From Bacteroidales bacterium (GTDB lineage Bacteria; Bacteroidota; Bacteroidia; Bacteroidales; UBA932), in NCBI GenBank assembly GCA_017546125.1, contig JAFYXO010000032.1, forward strand, positions 1 through 38,035: 38,035 nt of DNA. Direction: 5' to 3'. Position 1 is the stretch's first letter. Every line of letters starts with the position of its first letter. Both the position numbers and the translations under genes were made by a program. Shown one piece after another: positions 7,657 to 15,560 of this stretch. The notes below the pieces were generated by a model. The model was not told where the DNA came from. It did not search any database and worked only from the letters and a program-made list of their open reading frames with translations.

Positions 7657-8904
7657 TTAAAATTCTACGCCCATAGCTGAGCAAATCTTCTTAGGAATAT
7701 CTGTATTGTCCATTTTACCTGCAAACAACTCACTACCTGCACCTATGGCGAAGATAGGAACATTTCCGGCAGTATGAGAACTGGTTGTCCAGCCAATTCG
7801 TGCATCTGAATTCAATTGGTCGATCTCCTCCTTTCCTTTCCCTGTACCAGCCTCGTAGCTGTTTGCGCTGACAGTATTATCCTTCGATGTGTTTTGGGAG
7901 TCCAATTTGTCAAAATACATATTGTAACCCTTCTCTCTACCAAGGGCAATACCTCCGGTCTCATGGTCAGCTGTTACCACAATAAGTGTTTGCTCCGGGT
8001 GTTTCAAATAGAATTGGTATGCTACCTCTACAGCTTGAGCCAGATCAAGAACCTCAAGGATGGCACCTTTACCATCGTTTGAGTGGGCAGCCCAGTCTAT
8101 TCTACCAGCCTCAGCCATCATAAAGAAGCCCTCTTCACCCTCCAAAAATTCGATAGCAGAAGATACCAGGTCAGCAAGGGTCATATCACCATCCTTTCTG
8201 TCAATAGCATAAGGAAGTTCGTGGCTCTCCACTCCCTCTTTTTGGAGAAGAAGCATTTTATCAGCTTCAGATTTTTTTGCTTTGAAATCCTCTACACCTG
8301 ATGCTATAACATACCCCTCTTCAGCTATCACATCATATGCAGACTTCTTGTCACCCTTTTTGCCTTTAGGATTGATGAATCCACCACCACCGAAGAATTC
8401 AAAGTCCGAATCTGCCACCTGAAGGGCAATTGAATAATAATCGCTTCTTGCTACAGAATTTGCATAAAAAGCTCCTGGGGTCGCATGATCCAATGACACA
8501 GTGGACATAATTCCGACAGGGATACCCGCATCATGGATTTTGTATGCAATACTCTCCAAATTTGACGAATCAGGGGCTACACCCAGAAATCCGTTATTGG
8601 TCTTAAATCCGGTAGACAATGCAGTACCGGCAGCAGATGAACAGGTGATAACATTGGATGCTGAATACGAAGAGGCCATCCCAAGAACTGGGAACTTGGT
8701 AAAGGAAAGAGAGTTGTTTCCTATTCTACCATCCTCCTTAAAGGCAGAGTAATATTCAGCGGCTGCTACATGGGAGAACCCCATGCCATCACCTATAAAA
8801 TAAAATACATATTTAGCCTCCTGCTCTCTTTGAAAAGACTGGCAAGAGGTAAACGACATAAAAGAAAATATCGCTACAAAAATTGAAATGATGCTCTTTC
8901 TCAT
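7657..8904 (-). CDS. Alkaline phosphatase, lipoprotein
   Basis: A 415-residue PhoA-superfamily phosphomonoesterase. An N-terminal signal with lipobox FTSC predicts lipid attachment at Cys21. Metal-site motifs are visible: GDGMG (Asp39), a Ser nucleophile in TCSSAAGTALSTG, and ADHETGG near the C-terminus with a final SSHTAGNVP His. The residue before the nucleophile is Cys88 where E. coli PhoA has Asp101. It probably releases phosphate at the cell surface or in the periplasm. No convincing promoter box is visible in the short gap after the upstream terminator. Confidence 0.9.
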   Translation of the reverse strand: MRKSIISIFVAIFSFMSFTSCQSFQREQEAKYVFYFIGDGMGFSHVAAAEYYSAFKEDGRIGNNSLSFTKFPVLGMASSYSASNVITCSSAAGTALSTGFKTNNGFLGVAPDSSNLESIAYKIHDAGIPVGIMSTVSLDHATPGAFYANSVARSDYYSIALQVADSDFEFFGGGGFINPKGKKGDKKSAYDVIAEEGYVIASGVEDFKAKKSEADKMLLLQKEGVESHELPYAIDRKDGDMTLADLVSSAIEFLEGEEGFFMMAEAGRIDWAAHSNDGKGAILEVLDLAQAVEVAYQFYLKHPEQTLIVVTADHETGGIALGREKGYNMYFDKLDSQNTSKDNTVSANSYEAGTGKGKEEIDQLNSDARIGWTTSSHTAGNVPIFAIGAGSELFAGKMDNTDIPKKICSAMGVEF

Positions 8905-8923
8905 AAAGTTGAATGAATTTATT

Positions 8924-8958
8924 AAAAAATGGGCGATTTCTCAATGAGATACCGCCCA
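8924..8958 (-). terminator. Intrinsic terminator of the exb operon
   Basis: On the minus strand, after the second exbD, TGGGCG (8930-8935) pairs with CGCCCA (8953-8958) and an inner TCTC/GAGA helix closes a 3-nt loop. A run of six U follows on the transcript (8924-8930). This separates the exb operon from the phosphatase gene. Confidence 0.75.
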
Positions 8959-8980
8959 CTCTTTATATACATATTAGTAA

Positions 8981-9451
8981 TTATTTACCAGCAGGTCTAG
9001 CTGCATACATAATCTTCAAAGCAGAACAACGTCTTAGCTCTTGTTTAACGTCTGTTACGATACCCATAAGAGTACCTTCGTCAACGTTAAGAGAGATAGT
9101 CATAAGTTCTCTATCTACCTCACTTCTAGCCTCACGCTCAGCTGCCACGAAGTCACGGATATCGTTAACAGTTTTGTATGAGTCGTTAAGCTGGATACGG
9201 GTATCAGTACCGAATTGGTTCTGATATTGTTTGGTAGGTGCTCCGATATAGATATATGAAGCAAGCTCTTTTCTTTCTAGCTTAGCAGTTTCTGATGCCT
9301 CAGGAAGTTTGACCTGAACCATTCTATCAGTCTTACGCATACTTACAGATACCATGAAGAACATAAGAATCATGAACACGATATCTGGTAGAGACGCAGT
9401 CGAGATAGCTGGCATTCCTTCGTCTTTTCCTTTTCTTATAAATTTAGCCAT
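8981..9451 (-). CDS. exbD: Biopolymer transport protein ExbD/TolR family (second copy)
   Basis: A 156-residue ExbD/TolR-type protein with one N-terminal membrane helix (about 21-37). It contains the conserved transmembrane Asp (Asp23 in SLPDIVFMILMFFMV) that couples proton flow, then a periplasmic domain. Two different ExbD proteins lie in tandem here, a common arrangement in Bacteroidota that may allow heteromeric complexes. It is the last gene of the exb operon, 17 bp after the first exbD, and is followed by an intrinsic terminator. Confidence 0.9.
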   Translation of the reverse strand: MAKFIRKGKDEGMPAISTASLPDIVFMILMFFMVSVSMRKTDRMVQVKLPEASETAKLERKELASYIYIGAPTKQYQNQFGTDTRIQLNDSYKTVNDIRDFVAAEREARSEVDRELMTISLNVDEGTLMGIVTDVKQELRRCSALKIMYAARPAGK

Positions 9452-9468
9452 TCTGAAATCCTCCTTAA

Positions 9469-10053
9469 TTATTTCTTCTTACTAACATCTTTAGGTTCAG
9501 CCTCAGAGATATTTTGAGGAATAGCTGTTCTAACGATCTTTTGTTGATCTTCACCTAGGGCAGCATATTTCTTACCGAAGTGTTGCATAGCAAAATCATC
9601 ACGGATAGTGTTGATAGCTCTAACCAAAGCATTTTGTACTTCAAGATAGATCTCATAGTGGGTACTACGGTCGTTCTGAAGTGAAATAACACCTTCAGAA
9701 ACAGGATATGTACCGAAACCTTCGATCTCTCTCTCCTTTTTAGCAGAGAGTTTCTCGTTGTTAGTAGGGTTAGTTAAAAAGTCAATTACGATTTGATCCA
9801 GCTGGCTAACATCAGAAATATATTCAGAACCGGCAAATACTGCGTCCCTTGAGTTAATCTTAACCTCCAAGATGTTACGACGATTGACTTTGATATCTTC
9901 TACCTTAGCGTTTTTGTCAGGCATAGGAGGAAGACGTCTTGCAAGACCTTGCTCAGAGTCCATTGTAGAAACCATTAGGAAGAAGATCAACATTAGGAAT
10001 GAGATATCCGCCATTGATCCGCCGTTAATTTCGGGTGTTTTCTTAGATGCCAT
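9469..10053 (-). CDS. exbD: Biopolymer transport protein ExbD/TolR family (first copy)
   Basis: A 194-residue ExbD/TolR-type protein. The single membrane helix (about 16-30) opens MADISFLMLIFFLMV and carries the proton-coupling Asp16. The periplasmic part is longer than in the neighbouring copy and contains an insert around VSEGVISLQNDRSTHYEIYLEVQNALVRA; the tail is rich in Lys (DVSKKK). With ExbB it should form the motor energising TonB-dependent outer-membrane transport. It follows the 4-TM gene by 13 bp. Confidence 0.9.
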   Translation of the reverse strand: MASKKTPEINGGSMADISFLMLIFFLMVSTMDSEQGLARRLPPMPDKNAKVEDIKVNRRNILEVKINSRDAVFAGSEYISDVSQLDQIVIDFLTNPTNNEKLSAKKEREIEGFGTYPVSEGVISLQNDRSTHYEIYLEVQNALVRAINTIRDDFAMQHFGKKYAALGEDQQKIVRTAIPQNISEAEPKDVSKKK

Positions 10054-10066
10054 ATCTGTTCTTTAA

Positions 10067-10525
10067 TTAACGTTTCTTAATCGCGTTCATTACGATACCA
10101 CCTAGAAGTGCTACAATAGTACCAACAAATAGGAAATAGGTAAGAATTAGAAGCGAGTCAGTCAATTTGAATGTAGTAGCAGATGGTTGCTCTGCCATGT
10201 TTACAGCCACAGGGTTACCTGAAGCCAAGAAATAAGACGCAGCTACAAGTACTACTGCAAGAGCCAATACCAATAGAGTGCTCTTTAGAGACTTCTTGTC
10301 ACCGAAAACAGCAACTGAAGCAAGAACAAGGATAAGGGCGATTGCAAGTACTACAAGTGCGTATGTCCACCATAGCATACCATCAAGGATGGTAGTGGCA
10401 GCAAGTGCATCAGCCAAGTTTGACAAAGCAAACTGACCAGAGCCACTTTGAACATAGAAAAGAACTATGATCACTGCACCAACAGCCATTAGGACATATT
10501 GTAATATTTTTGCAAGTTTTGACAT
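10067..10525 (-). CDS. Four-helix membrane protein of the exb operon, function unknown
   Basis: A 152-residue protein with four predicted membrane helices (about 6-26, 49-71, 79-100 and 122-147) and short loops, ending in a basic KKR. It is fixed between exbB (24-bp gap) and the first exbD (13-bp gap). I know of similar unnamed proteins in this position in other Bacteroidota, which suggests an accessory subunit or assembly factor of the ExbB-ExbD motor. That role is inference from position; no catalytic motif is visible. Confidence 0.8.
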   Translation of the reverse strand: MSKLAKILQYVLMAVGAVIIVLFYVQSGSGQFALSNLADALAATTILDGMLWWTYALVVLAIALILVLASVAVFGDKKSLKSTLLVLALAVVLVAASYFLASGNPVAVNMAEQPSATTFKLTDSLLILTYFLFVGTIVALLGGIVMNAIKKR

Positions 10526-10549
10526 AATTAAAAATTCAAGTCAGTATGA

Positions 10550-11323
10550 TTATTTATTTAGATATTTAACTACTAGGTCTACAAGAGAGATTGAAGCATC
10601 TTCCATAGAGTTAACGATAGAGTCAATCTTAGATACTAGATAGTTGTAAATAACTTGAAGGATAATCGCAACGATAAGACCACCTACGGTAGTAATCAAA
10701 GCGACTTTCATACCACCTGCTACAAGGGTTGGAGAGATGTCACCAGCGATTTGGATCTCGTCGAATGCTTGAATCATACCGATAACTGTACCCATGAAAC
10801 CAAGCATAGGAGCCACAGCGATGAAAAGAGAAATCCAACCAAGGTTGAACTCAAGTTGACCCATTTGAACTGAACCGTAAGAAACGATAGCTTTCTCAAC
10901 AGCCTCAGCACCTTGCTCCATACGAAGAAGACCTTGGTAGAAGATAGAAGCGACAGGACCTCTTGTGTTACGGCAAACTTCTTTAGCAGCCTCTACACCA
11001 CCTTCGTTAAGGGCTTTCTCAACAGCAGCAAGAAGCTTCTCAGTGTTGGTAGTAGCCATGTTAAGGTAGATAATTCTTTCAATACAGATAGCCAAACCGA
11101 AGATCAAACATGCAAGTACTGTAGCCATGAAGCCAGCACCACCTTCGATGAATTTGGTTTTAAGAGCTTGGTGAAGAGCAACTTCTTGTACAGGAGCAAC
11201 TTCCTCAGCAGGAGCAGCAACTTCTTCAGTAGCAACTGAATCAGCAACAACTTCTTCAGTCTGAGCCATAGCAGAGAAAGTCATAAGACCTGCAACTGCC
11301 AAAAACATGAAAATTTTTTTCAT
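10550..11323 (-). CDS. exbB: MotA/TolQ/ExbB proton channel family protein with signal-like N-terminus
   Basis: A 257-residue ExbB/TolQ-type motor subunit. It starts with a cleavable-looking signal (MKKIFMFLAVAGLMTFSAMAQ) and an acidic Ala/Val/Glu low-complexity periplasmic stretch (22-50) before the first core helix (about 60-85). The two other helices are at about 160-183 (WISLFIAVAPMLGFMGTVIGMI) and 205-235 (MKVALITTVGGLIVAIILQVI), the canonical proton-channel pair. First gene of the operon exbB-4TM-exbD-exbD. A -7 box (TAACTTTG) lies at 11455-11462 and a second candidate (TAAATTTG) at 11384-11391. Confidence 0.92.
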   Translation of the reverse strand: MKKIFMFLAVAGLMTFSAMAQTEEVVADSVATEEVAAPAEEVAPVQEVALHQALKTKFIEGGAGFMATVLACLIFGLAICIERIIYLNMATTNTEKLLAAVEKALNEGGVEAAKEVCRNTRGPVASIFYQGLLRMEQGAEAVEKAIVSYGSVQMGQLEFNLGWISLFIAVAPMLGFMGTVIGMIQAFDEIQIAGDISPTLVAGGMKVALITTVGGLIVAIILQVIYNYLVSKIDSIVNSMEDASISLVDLVVKYLNK

Positions 11324-11454
11324 AAAAGTTTTGAATGATTAGTTATTAAACAAATTATTAAATAGTTGATTTATATTTATTTACAAATTTATATCAATAT
11401 CTACTATTTTCTTTCTTCCTAATCTCGCAAACGGGTACACACAGAAAATATCGC

Positions 11455-11462
11455 CAAAGTTA
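11455..11462 (-). promoter_or_regulatory. -7 promoter box upstream of exbB
   Basis: TAACTTTG on the minus strand fits TAnnTTTG and would give a leader of about 125 nt. A second fit, TAAATTTG at 11384-11391, would give a leader of about 55 nt. Neither has a clear -33 TTTG. The 163-bp gap between ansA and exbB is AT-rich and holds nothing else recognisable. Confidence 0.4.
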
Positions 11463-11486
11463 GAAAATATTTTTTAATTATCACCA

Positions 11487-12515
11487 CTACTTTGAAATTT
11501 CTCCTCTAATATTTTTCTTCAATCCCTCTATGATGTCACTATTTTCAGAATATTTGCCCAATAGGAAATATAATTTTGCAAGGGCAGCTTCTATGGTAGA
11601 GTCCTCTCCACTGATCACCCCAATATTTTTCAGAGCAATACCGGTAGCATATGCATCCATATCCACCCTTCCTGCATGACATTGTGTAACATTTACCACA
11701 ATAAGACCTTTATCTACCAGCTCCCTGACCGCACCCAAGAACTCATCATTGGTAGGGGCATTACCGGAACCGAATGTCTCAAGTATCACACCCCTCAAGC
11801 CCTCAACCTTGGTCAGTATTGACAACATATTGATATTCATCCCTGGAACCACCTTCACTATAGCCACATTAGGATCCAAATCGTAGTTTACCTTAAACTT
11901 TTTGCCCCATTTCGGATACCTTATCAATTCAGGGTTAAATCTGATATGTATCCCCACATCTGCAAGAACAGGATAATTTGCAGATCTGAAAGCCCTGAAG
12001 TTCTCAGCATTATACTTGGTCGTTCTGTTCCCCCTATATAACTGGCTTTCGAAATAGACACACACCTCCGGAACAAGCGCCCTCTCCTCTTCATCTCTGG
12101 CTGCCGCTATCTCAATGGAAGAAATGAGATTCTCCTTTCCATCTGTCCTCAACATACCTATTGGAAGCTGGCTTCCTGTAAAAACCACAGGTTTGCCAAG
12201 ATTCTCCAGCATAAAACTTAGAACGGATGCTGTGTATGACATGGTATCTGTCCCGTGCAACACTACAAATCCGTCATATTTGTCGTAATTCTCCTCTATA
12301 ATTCTGGCCAGCTCCCTCCAGAATGGGATATTGGCATCAGACGAATCTATCGCAGGATCAAAAGAGTATGAATCCAGTTTATATCCAAACTTCATCAGCT
12401 CCGGCACCTCCTCCAGAATATGGGAAAAATCAAATGGGGCAAGAGCTTGAGTCTGCGGATCTATCTTCATACCGATAGTTCCCCCTGTATAGATCAAAAG
12501 AATAGATGTATCCAT
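11487..12515 (-). CDS. ansA: Type I (cytosolic) L-asparaginase
   Basis: A 342-residue asparaginase that hydrolyses asparagine to aspartate and ammonia. The first catalytic Thr is in TGGTIG (Thr13), the second in VVLHGTDTMSYTAS. The Lys of the catalytic set lies in the following VFTGSQLP region, and ETFGSGNAP is also typical. No signal peptide, so the cytosolic type. It lies 10 bp after tatD and is probably the last gene of dprA-tatD-ansA. Confidence 0.93.
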   Translation of the reverse strand: MDTSILLIYTGGTIGMKIDPQTQALAPFDFSHILEEVPELMKFGYKLDSYSFDPAIDSSDANIPFWRELARIIEENYDKYDGFVVLHGTDTMSYTASVLSFMLENLGKPVVFTGSQLPIGMLRTDGKENLISSIEIAAARDEEERALVPEVCVYFESQLYRGNRTTKYNAENFRAFRSANYPVLADVGIHIRFNPELIRYPKWGKKFKVNYDLDPNVAIVKVVPGMNINMLSILTKVEGLRGVILETFGSGNAPTNDEFLGAVRELVDKGLIVVNVTQCHAGRVDMDAYATGIALKNIGVISGEDSTIEAALAKLYFLLGKYSENSDIIEGLKKNIRGEISK

Positions 12516-12525
12516 ATTGTATGTT

Positions 12526-13302
12526 TTATCCTATATTGAATAGTTTCAGTGCGTTGGATGTGGTAATCTCCTCCACTTTATCAGGATCACACCCTTTAAT
12601 AGAGGCTATTTTGGCCACAATCTCCTTCAAATATGACGGTTCGTTCCTTTTGCCTCTGTAGGGAATAGGTGAAAGCCACGGAGAATCTGTCTCCAGAACA
12701 ATTCTCTCCAATGGAAGTTTGGCCACAACATCCGCCACAGATGCCTTCTTATATGTGACCACACCACCTATACCCACCATAAAGTCTCCATATTTGTTTA
12801 TCCTCTCATATGTTTCATAGCTCCCTGAGAAAGCATGGAAGACACCTCGGGGTCTTACCCCCGCCACCTTTATTTTTTCCAGCACTTCGTAAAGATCCTC
12901 AGTAGCCTCCCTCAAGTGTACGATAATAGGGCAATCCTTAGATGCAGCCATAAGTACCTGATCATAAAAAACGATCTTCTGCTGCTCCATAAAATCCCTG
13001 CTCCAGTAGCCGTCAAGACCAATTTCCCCCACAGCACAATAATCTCTTCTGGAGAACTCCCCCTTAACAAAATCCAGCTCACGCTCCCAATCACCCTTTA
13101 CAGATGTGGGATGGAGTCCTATCGTGGCATAAGCAAATCCAGCCAGCCTTGACTCAGTCTGAATCATCGGGTCATATGATGCAATATCGATAGCCGGCAT
13201 TATGCATTTGCACACACCGGCAGCCCTGGCCCTTTGAATCACCTCGTCAAAGTCCACGCTGAAGTCTTCATCGTAAAGATGGGTATGGGTATCAACAATC
13301 AT
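12526..13302 (-). CDS. TatD family metal-dependent hydrolase / DNase
   Basis: A 258-residue TIM-barrel amidohydrolase of the TatD (YcfH/YabD) type. It begins with the metal-binding DTHTHLYDEDF, has GEIGLDGYW with the bridging Glu, IIVHLRE, FHAFSGS, and the closing ETDSPWLSP. These enzymes act as 3'-5' deoxyribonucleases on damaged DNA, though physiological substrates vary. Its ATG overlaps the dprA stop by 4 bp (13299-13302), so the pair is translationally coupled. Confidence 0.92.
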   Translation of the reverse strand: MIVDTHTHLYDEDFSVDFDEVIQRARAAGVCKCIMPAIDIASYDPMIQTESRLAGFAYATIGLHPTSVKGDWERELDFVKGEFSRRDYCAVGEIGLDGYWSRDFMEQQKIVFYDQVLMAASKDCPIIVHLREATEDLYEVLEKIKVAGVRPRGVFHAFSGSYETYERINKYGDFMVGIGGVVTYKKASVADVVAKLPLERIVLETDSPWLSPIPYRGKRNEPSYLKEIVAKIASIKGCDPDKVEEITTSNALKLFNIG

Positions 13303-14414
13303 CTCTTCAACATATATCTCCCGATAAGATCAGATTCCACCCTCCCTTCAAGCTCTAACTCGGTAAGATTCAGCACTACATCTCCCCTGCATATCCCAGT
13401 CTTATCTATCAGATCATCCACATTAGCCCTCTGATCCCGGTACAGAACACTGATAATTTTCTTTTTAAAGAGATTATCACTTTCAAAGGTAAGAAATTTT
13501 GACCTTATCTCCCTATCTTTTATGATATTTTTCCAACCTAAAGATCCCCTTATGGAATTCCTCCCGGTTACCATTTCTGCAGAATTCTCCTTAATCAGAA
13601 GATTGCAGCCGGCAGAGAGATCATCATCCACCCTGCCTGGAACGGCAAACACCTCCCTATCGTAAGAGGAGGCCATCTTGGATGTAATGACACCCCCACC
13701 ATCCACCCGGGACTCCACGAGAACAGTAGCATCGGAAAGACCAGCTATTATCCTGTTGCGCCTTATAAAATTTATTGCCACTGGCGATGTCCTGACAGGA
13801 AAATCAGAGACCAATCCACCTTGCTCCACCATCTGTTGGGCAATCCTCTTGTGAAAACTCGGGTAAATGGTATCGAGACCTGTAGCCATTACCCCAACAG
13901 TTTCAAGCCCCAGACGGAGCGCAGCCTGATGTGCAGTTATATCCACGCCATAGGCCAAGCCACTCACTATCAAAGGTGGACTTTCGAGCTCTGCAAATGA
14001 CTCAACAATCTCGTCACACATCTTTTTACCATACGGAGTAGCCCTTCTGCTCCCCACAATGGAGACTACCCTCCGGGCATTGAGATCGCATCCCCCTCTG
14101 AAGTAGAGGATTACTGGAGCATCTATACACTCTCTCAACCTTCTGGGATAATCGGCATCGTTGATATAGAAGAGTCTCACGTCATGGGCTTTCGCCCAAT
14201 CGACATCTGTCTGCCCGAATTTCAGATATGCAGGATTCAATATATCATCCACAAATTGGCTGCTCTGCCCAAATATCTCTACCAGCTCCCTCCTATTGAG
14301 AGCAAACACATCACTCGGGTGTGCAAATCTTGAAACCAACAATCTTGCCTTATCGCAAGAGTAATTAAAAATCCTGTTAATAGCACAGGCATAAACCAAT
14401 TCGTCGTACTCCAT
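13299..14414 (-). CDS. dprA: DNA processing protein DprA/Smf
   Basis: A 371-residue DprA, the RecA loader for incoming single-stranded DNA in natural transformation. It has an N-terminal helical region (1-90), the Rossmann-like core with VSIVGSRRATPYGKKM, GLAYGVDITAHQAAL, GVMATGLDTIYP, and the FIRRNRIIAGLSD signature, then a C-terminal winged-helix-like region. I chose ATG at 14412-14414; a TTG three codons upstream falls on the -7 box TACTTTTG (14421-14428). With that box, transcription would begin at or within a few bases of the ATG, giving an almost leaderless mRNA. Confidence 0.92.
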   Translation of the reverse strand: MEYDELVYACAINRIFNYSCDKARLLVSRFAHPSDVFALNRRELVEIFGQSSQFVDDILNPAYLKFGQTDVDWAKAHDVRLFYINDADYPRRLRECIDAPVILYFRGGCDLNARRVVSIVGSRRATPYGKKMCDEIVESFAELESPPLIVSGLAYGVDITAHQAALRLGLETVGVMATGLDTIYPSFHKRIAQQMVEQGGLVSDFPVRTSPVAINFIRRNRIIAGLSDATVLVESRVDGGGVITSKMASSYDREVFAVPGRVDDDLSAGCNLLIKENSAEMVTGRNSIRGSLGWKNIIKDREIRSKFLTFESDNLFKKKIISVLYRDQRANVDDLIDKTGICRGDVVLNLTELELEGRVESDLIGRYMLKR

Positions 14415-14420
14415 AATCCA

Positions 14421-14428
14421 CAAAAGTA
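14421..14428 (-). promoter_or_regulatory. -7 promoter box for dprA
   Basis: TACTTTTG on the minus strand, six bases before the dprA ATG. The expected start site (5-7 nt downstream) coincides with the ATG. An A/T hairpin (CTCAAAAA 14453-14460 with TTTTTGAG 14467-14474) lies between queA and this box and could act as a weak terminator for queA. Confidence 0.5.
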
Positions 14429-14498
14429 GACTGGAACACGACGAACTGACTGCTCAAAAAAACAAATTTTTGAGTGATATTTTTTAAAATTCAGCTTT

Positions 14499-15548
14499 TT
14501 AGATCACAAGCATTGCATCTCCATAAGTACCGAACTTGTACCCCTCTTTCAAAGCCTCCTTGTATGCTTTCATCACATTGTCATAACCACCAAATGCAGC
14601 TACAGACATAAGCATAGTGGATGATGGCAAGTGGAAGTTTGTAACAAGAGCCGATGGGATTACAAACTGGTAAGGTGGGAATATGAACTTGTTGGTCCAG
14701 CCTTCATATGGGCTTATCTCATTTTTGGTTGTCACAGGTGTCTCCACTGCGCGTGCCACAGTAATACCCACTGCAAATACCCTTTTACCTTTAGCCTTTG
14801 CACTATTAATCATATTTGCAGACTCCTCAGAAATGATCATCTGCTCTGAGTCCATTTTATGTTTTGACAAATCCTCCACATCCACTGTGCGGAAATGGCC
14901 AAGGCCCATGTGCAATGTGATATTTGTCCAGTCCACACCTTTGATCTCCATTCTCTTGAATAGCTCTCTGCTGAAGTGAAGTCCAGCAGCAGGTGAAGCC
15001 ACAGCACCCTCTTTTGATGCAAAAATAGTTTGGAAACGCTCTGTATCGATCTCTTCAGCATGAGGTCTGATCCATTTTGGAACAGGAATTTCACCCATTG
15101 AGTAAAGGGTCTCTTTGAACTCCTCATATGAGCCATCGTAAAGGAACCTTAGCGTACGGCCACGTGAGGTGGTATTGTCAATAACCTCTGCCACCAATGA
15201 ATCATTCTCTCCAAAATAGAGTTTGTTTCCGATCCTTATCTTTCTTGCAGGATCCACGAGAACATCCCATAGGCGTTGCTCCCTGTTCAACTCCCTTAAA
15301 AGGAATACTTCAATCTCAGCACCGGTCTTCTCTTTATTGCCTTTCAGACGAGCTGGAAAAACTTTAGTGTCATTAAACACAAATACATCACCCTCATCAC
15401 AGTAGTGGATGATATCCTTAAAGATCTTATGTTCGATCTCACCGGTATCTTTGTGAAGAACCAATAGGCGAGATTCATCTCTAAAGTCTGCCGGATATTT
15501 AGCAATCTGATCCAATGTCAGATTGAAGTTAAATTGTGAAAGTTTCAT
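14499..15548 (-). CDS. queA: S-adenosylmethionine:tRNA ribosyltransferase-isomerase
   Basis: A 349-residue QueA, which transfers and isomerises the ribosyl part of SAM onto 7-aminomethyl-7-deazaguanine in tRNA to form epoxyqueuosine. Family landmarks are FDLTLDQIA-like opening ([13 protein letters not shown]), [50 protein letters not shown] and the [18 protein letters not shown]-terminus. Length is standard. It follows the S41 peptidase by 12 bp and is the last gene of that long run. Confidence 0.95.
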   Translation of the reverse strand: MKLSQFNFNLTLDQIAKYPADFRDESRLLVLHKDTGEIEHKIFKDIIHYCDEGDVFVFNDTKVFPARLKGNKEKTGAEIEVFLLRELNREQRLWDVLVDPARKIRIGNKLYFGENDSLVAEVIDNTTSRGRTLRFLYDGSYEEFKETLYSMGEIPVPKWIRPHAEEIDTERFQTIFASKEGAVASPAAGLHFSRELFKRMEIKGVDWTNITLHMGLGHFRTVDVEDLSKHKMDSEQMIISEESANMINSAKAKGKRVFAVGITVARAVETPVTTKNEISPYEGWTNKFIFPPYQFVIPSALVTNFHLPSSTMLMSVAAFGGYDNVMKAYKEALKEGYKFGTYGDAMLVI

Positions 15549-15560
15549 TATATATAAGTT

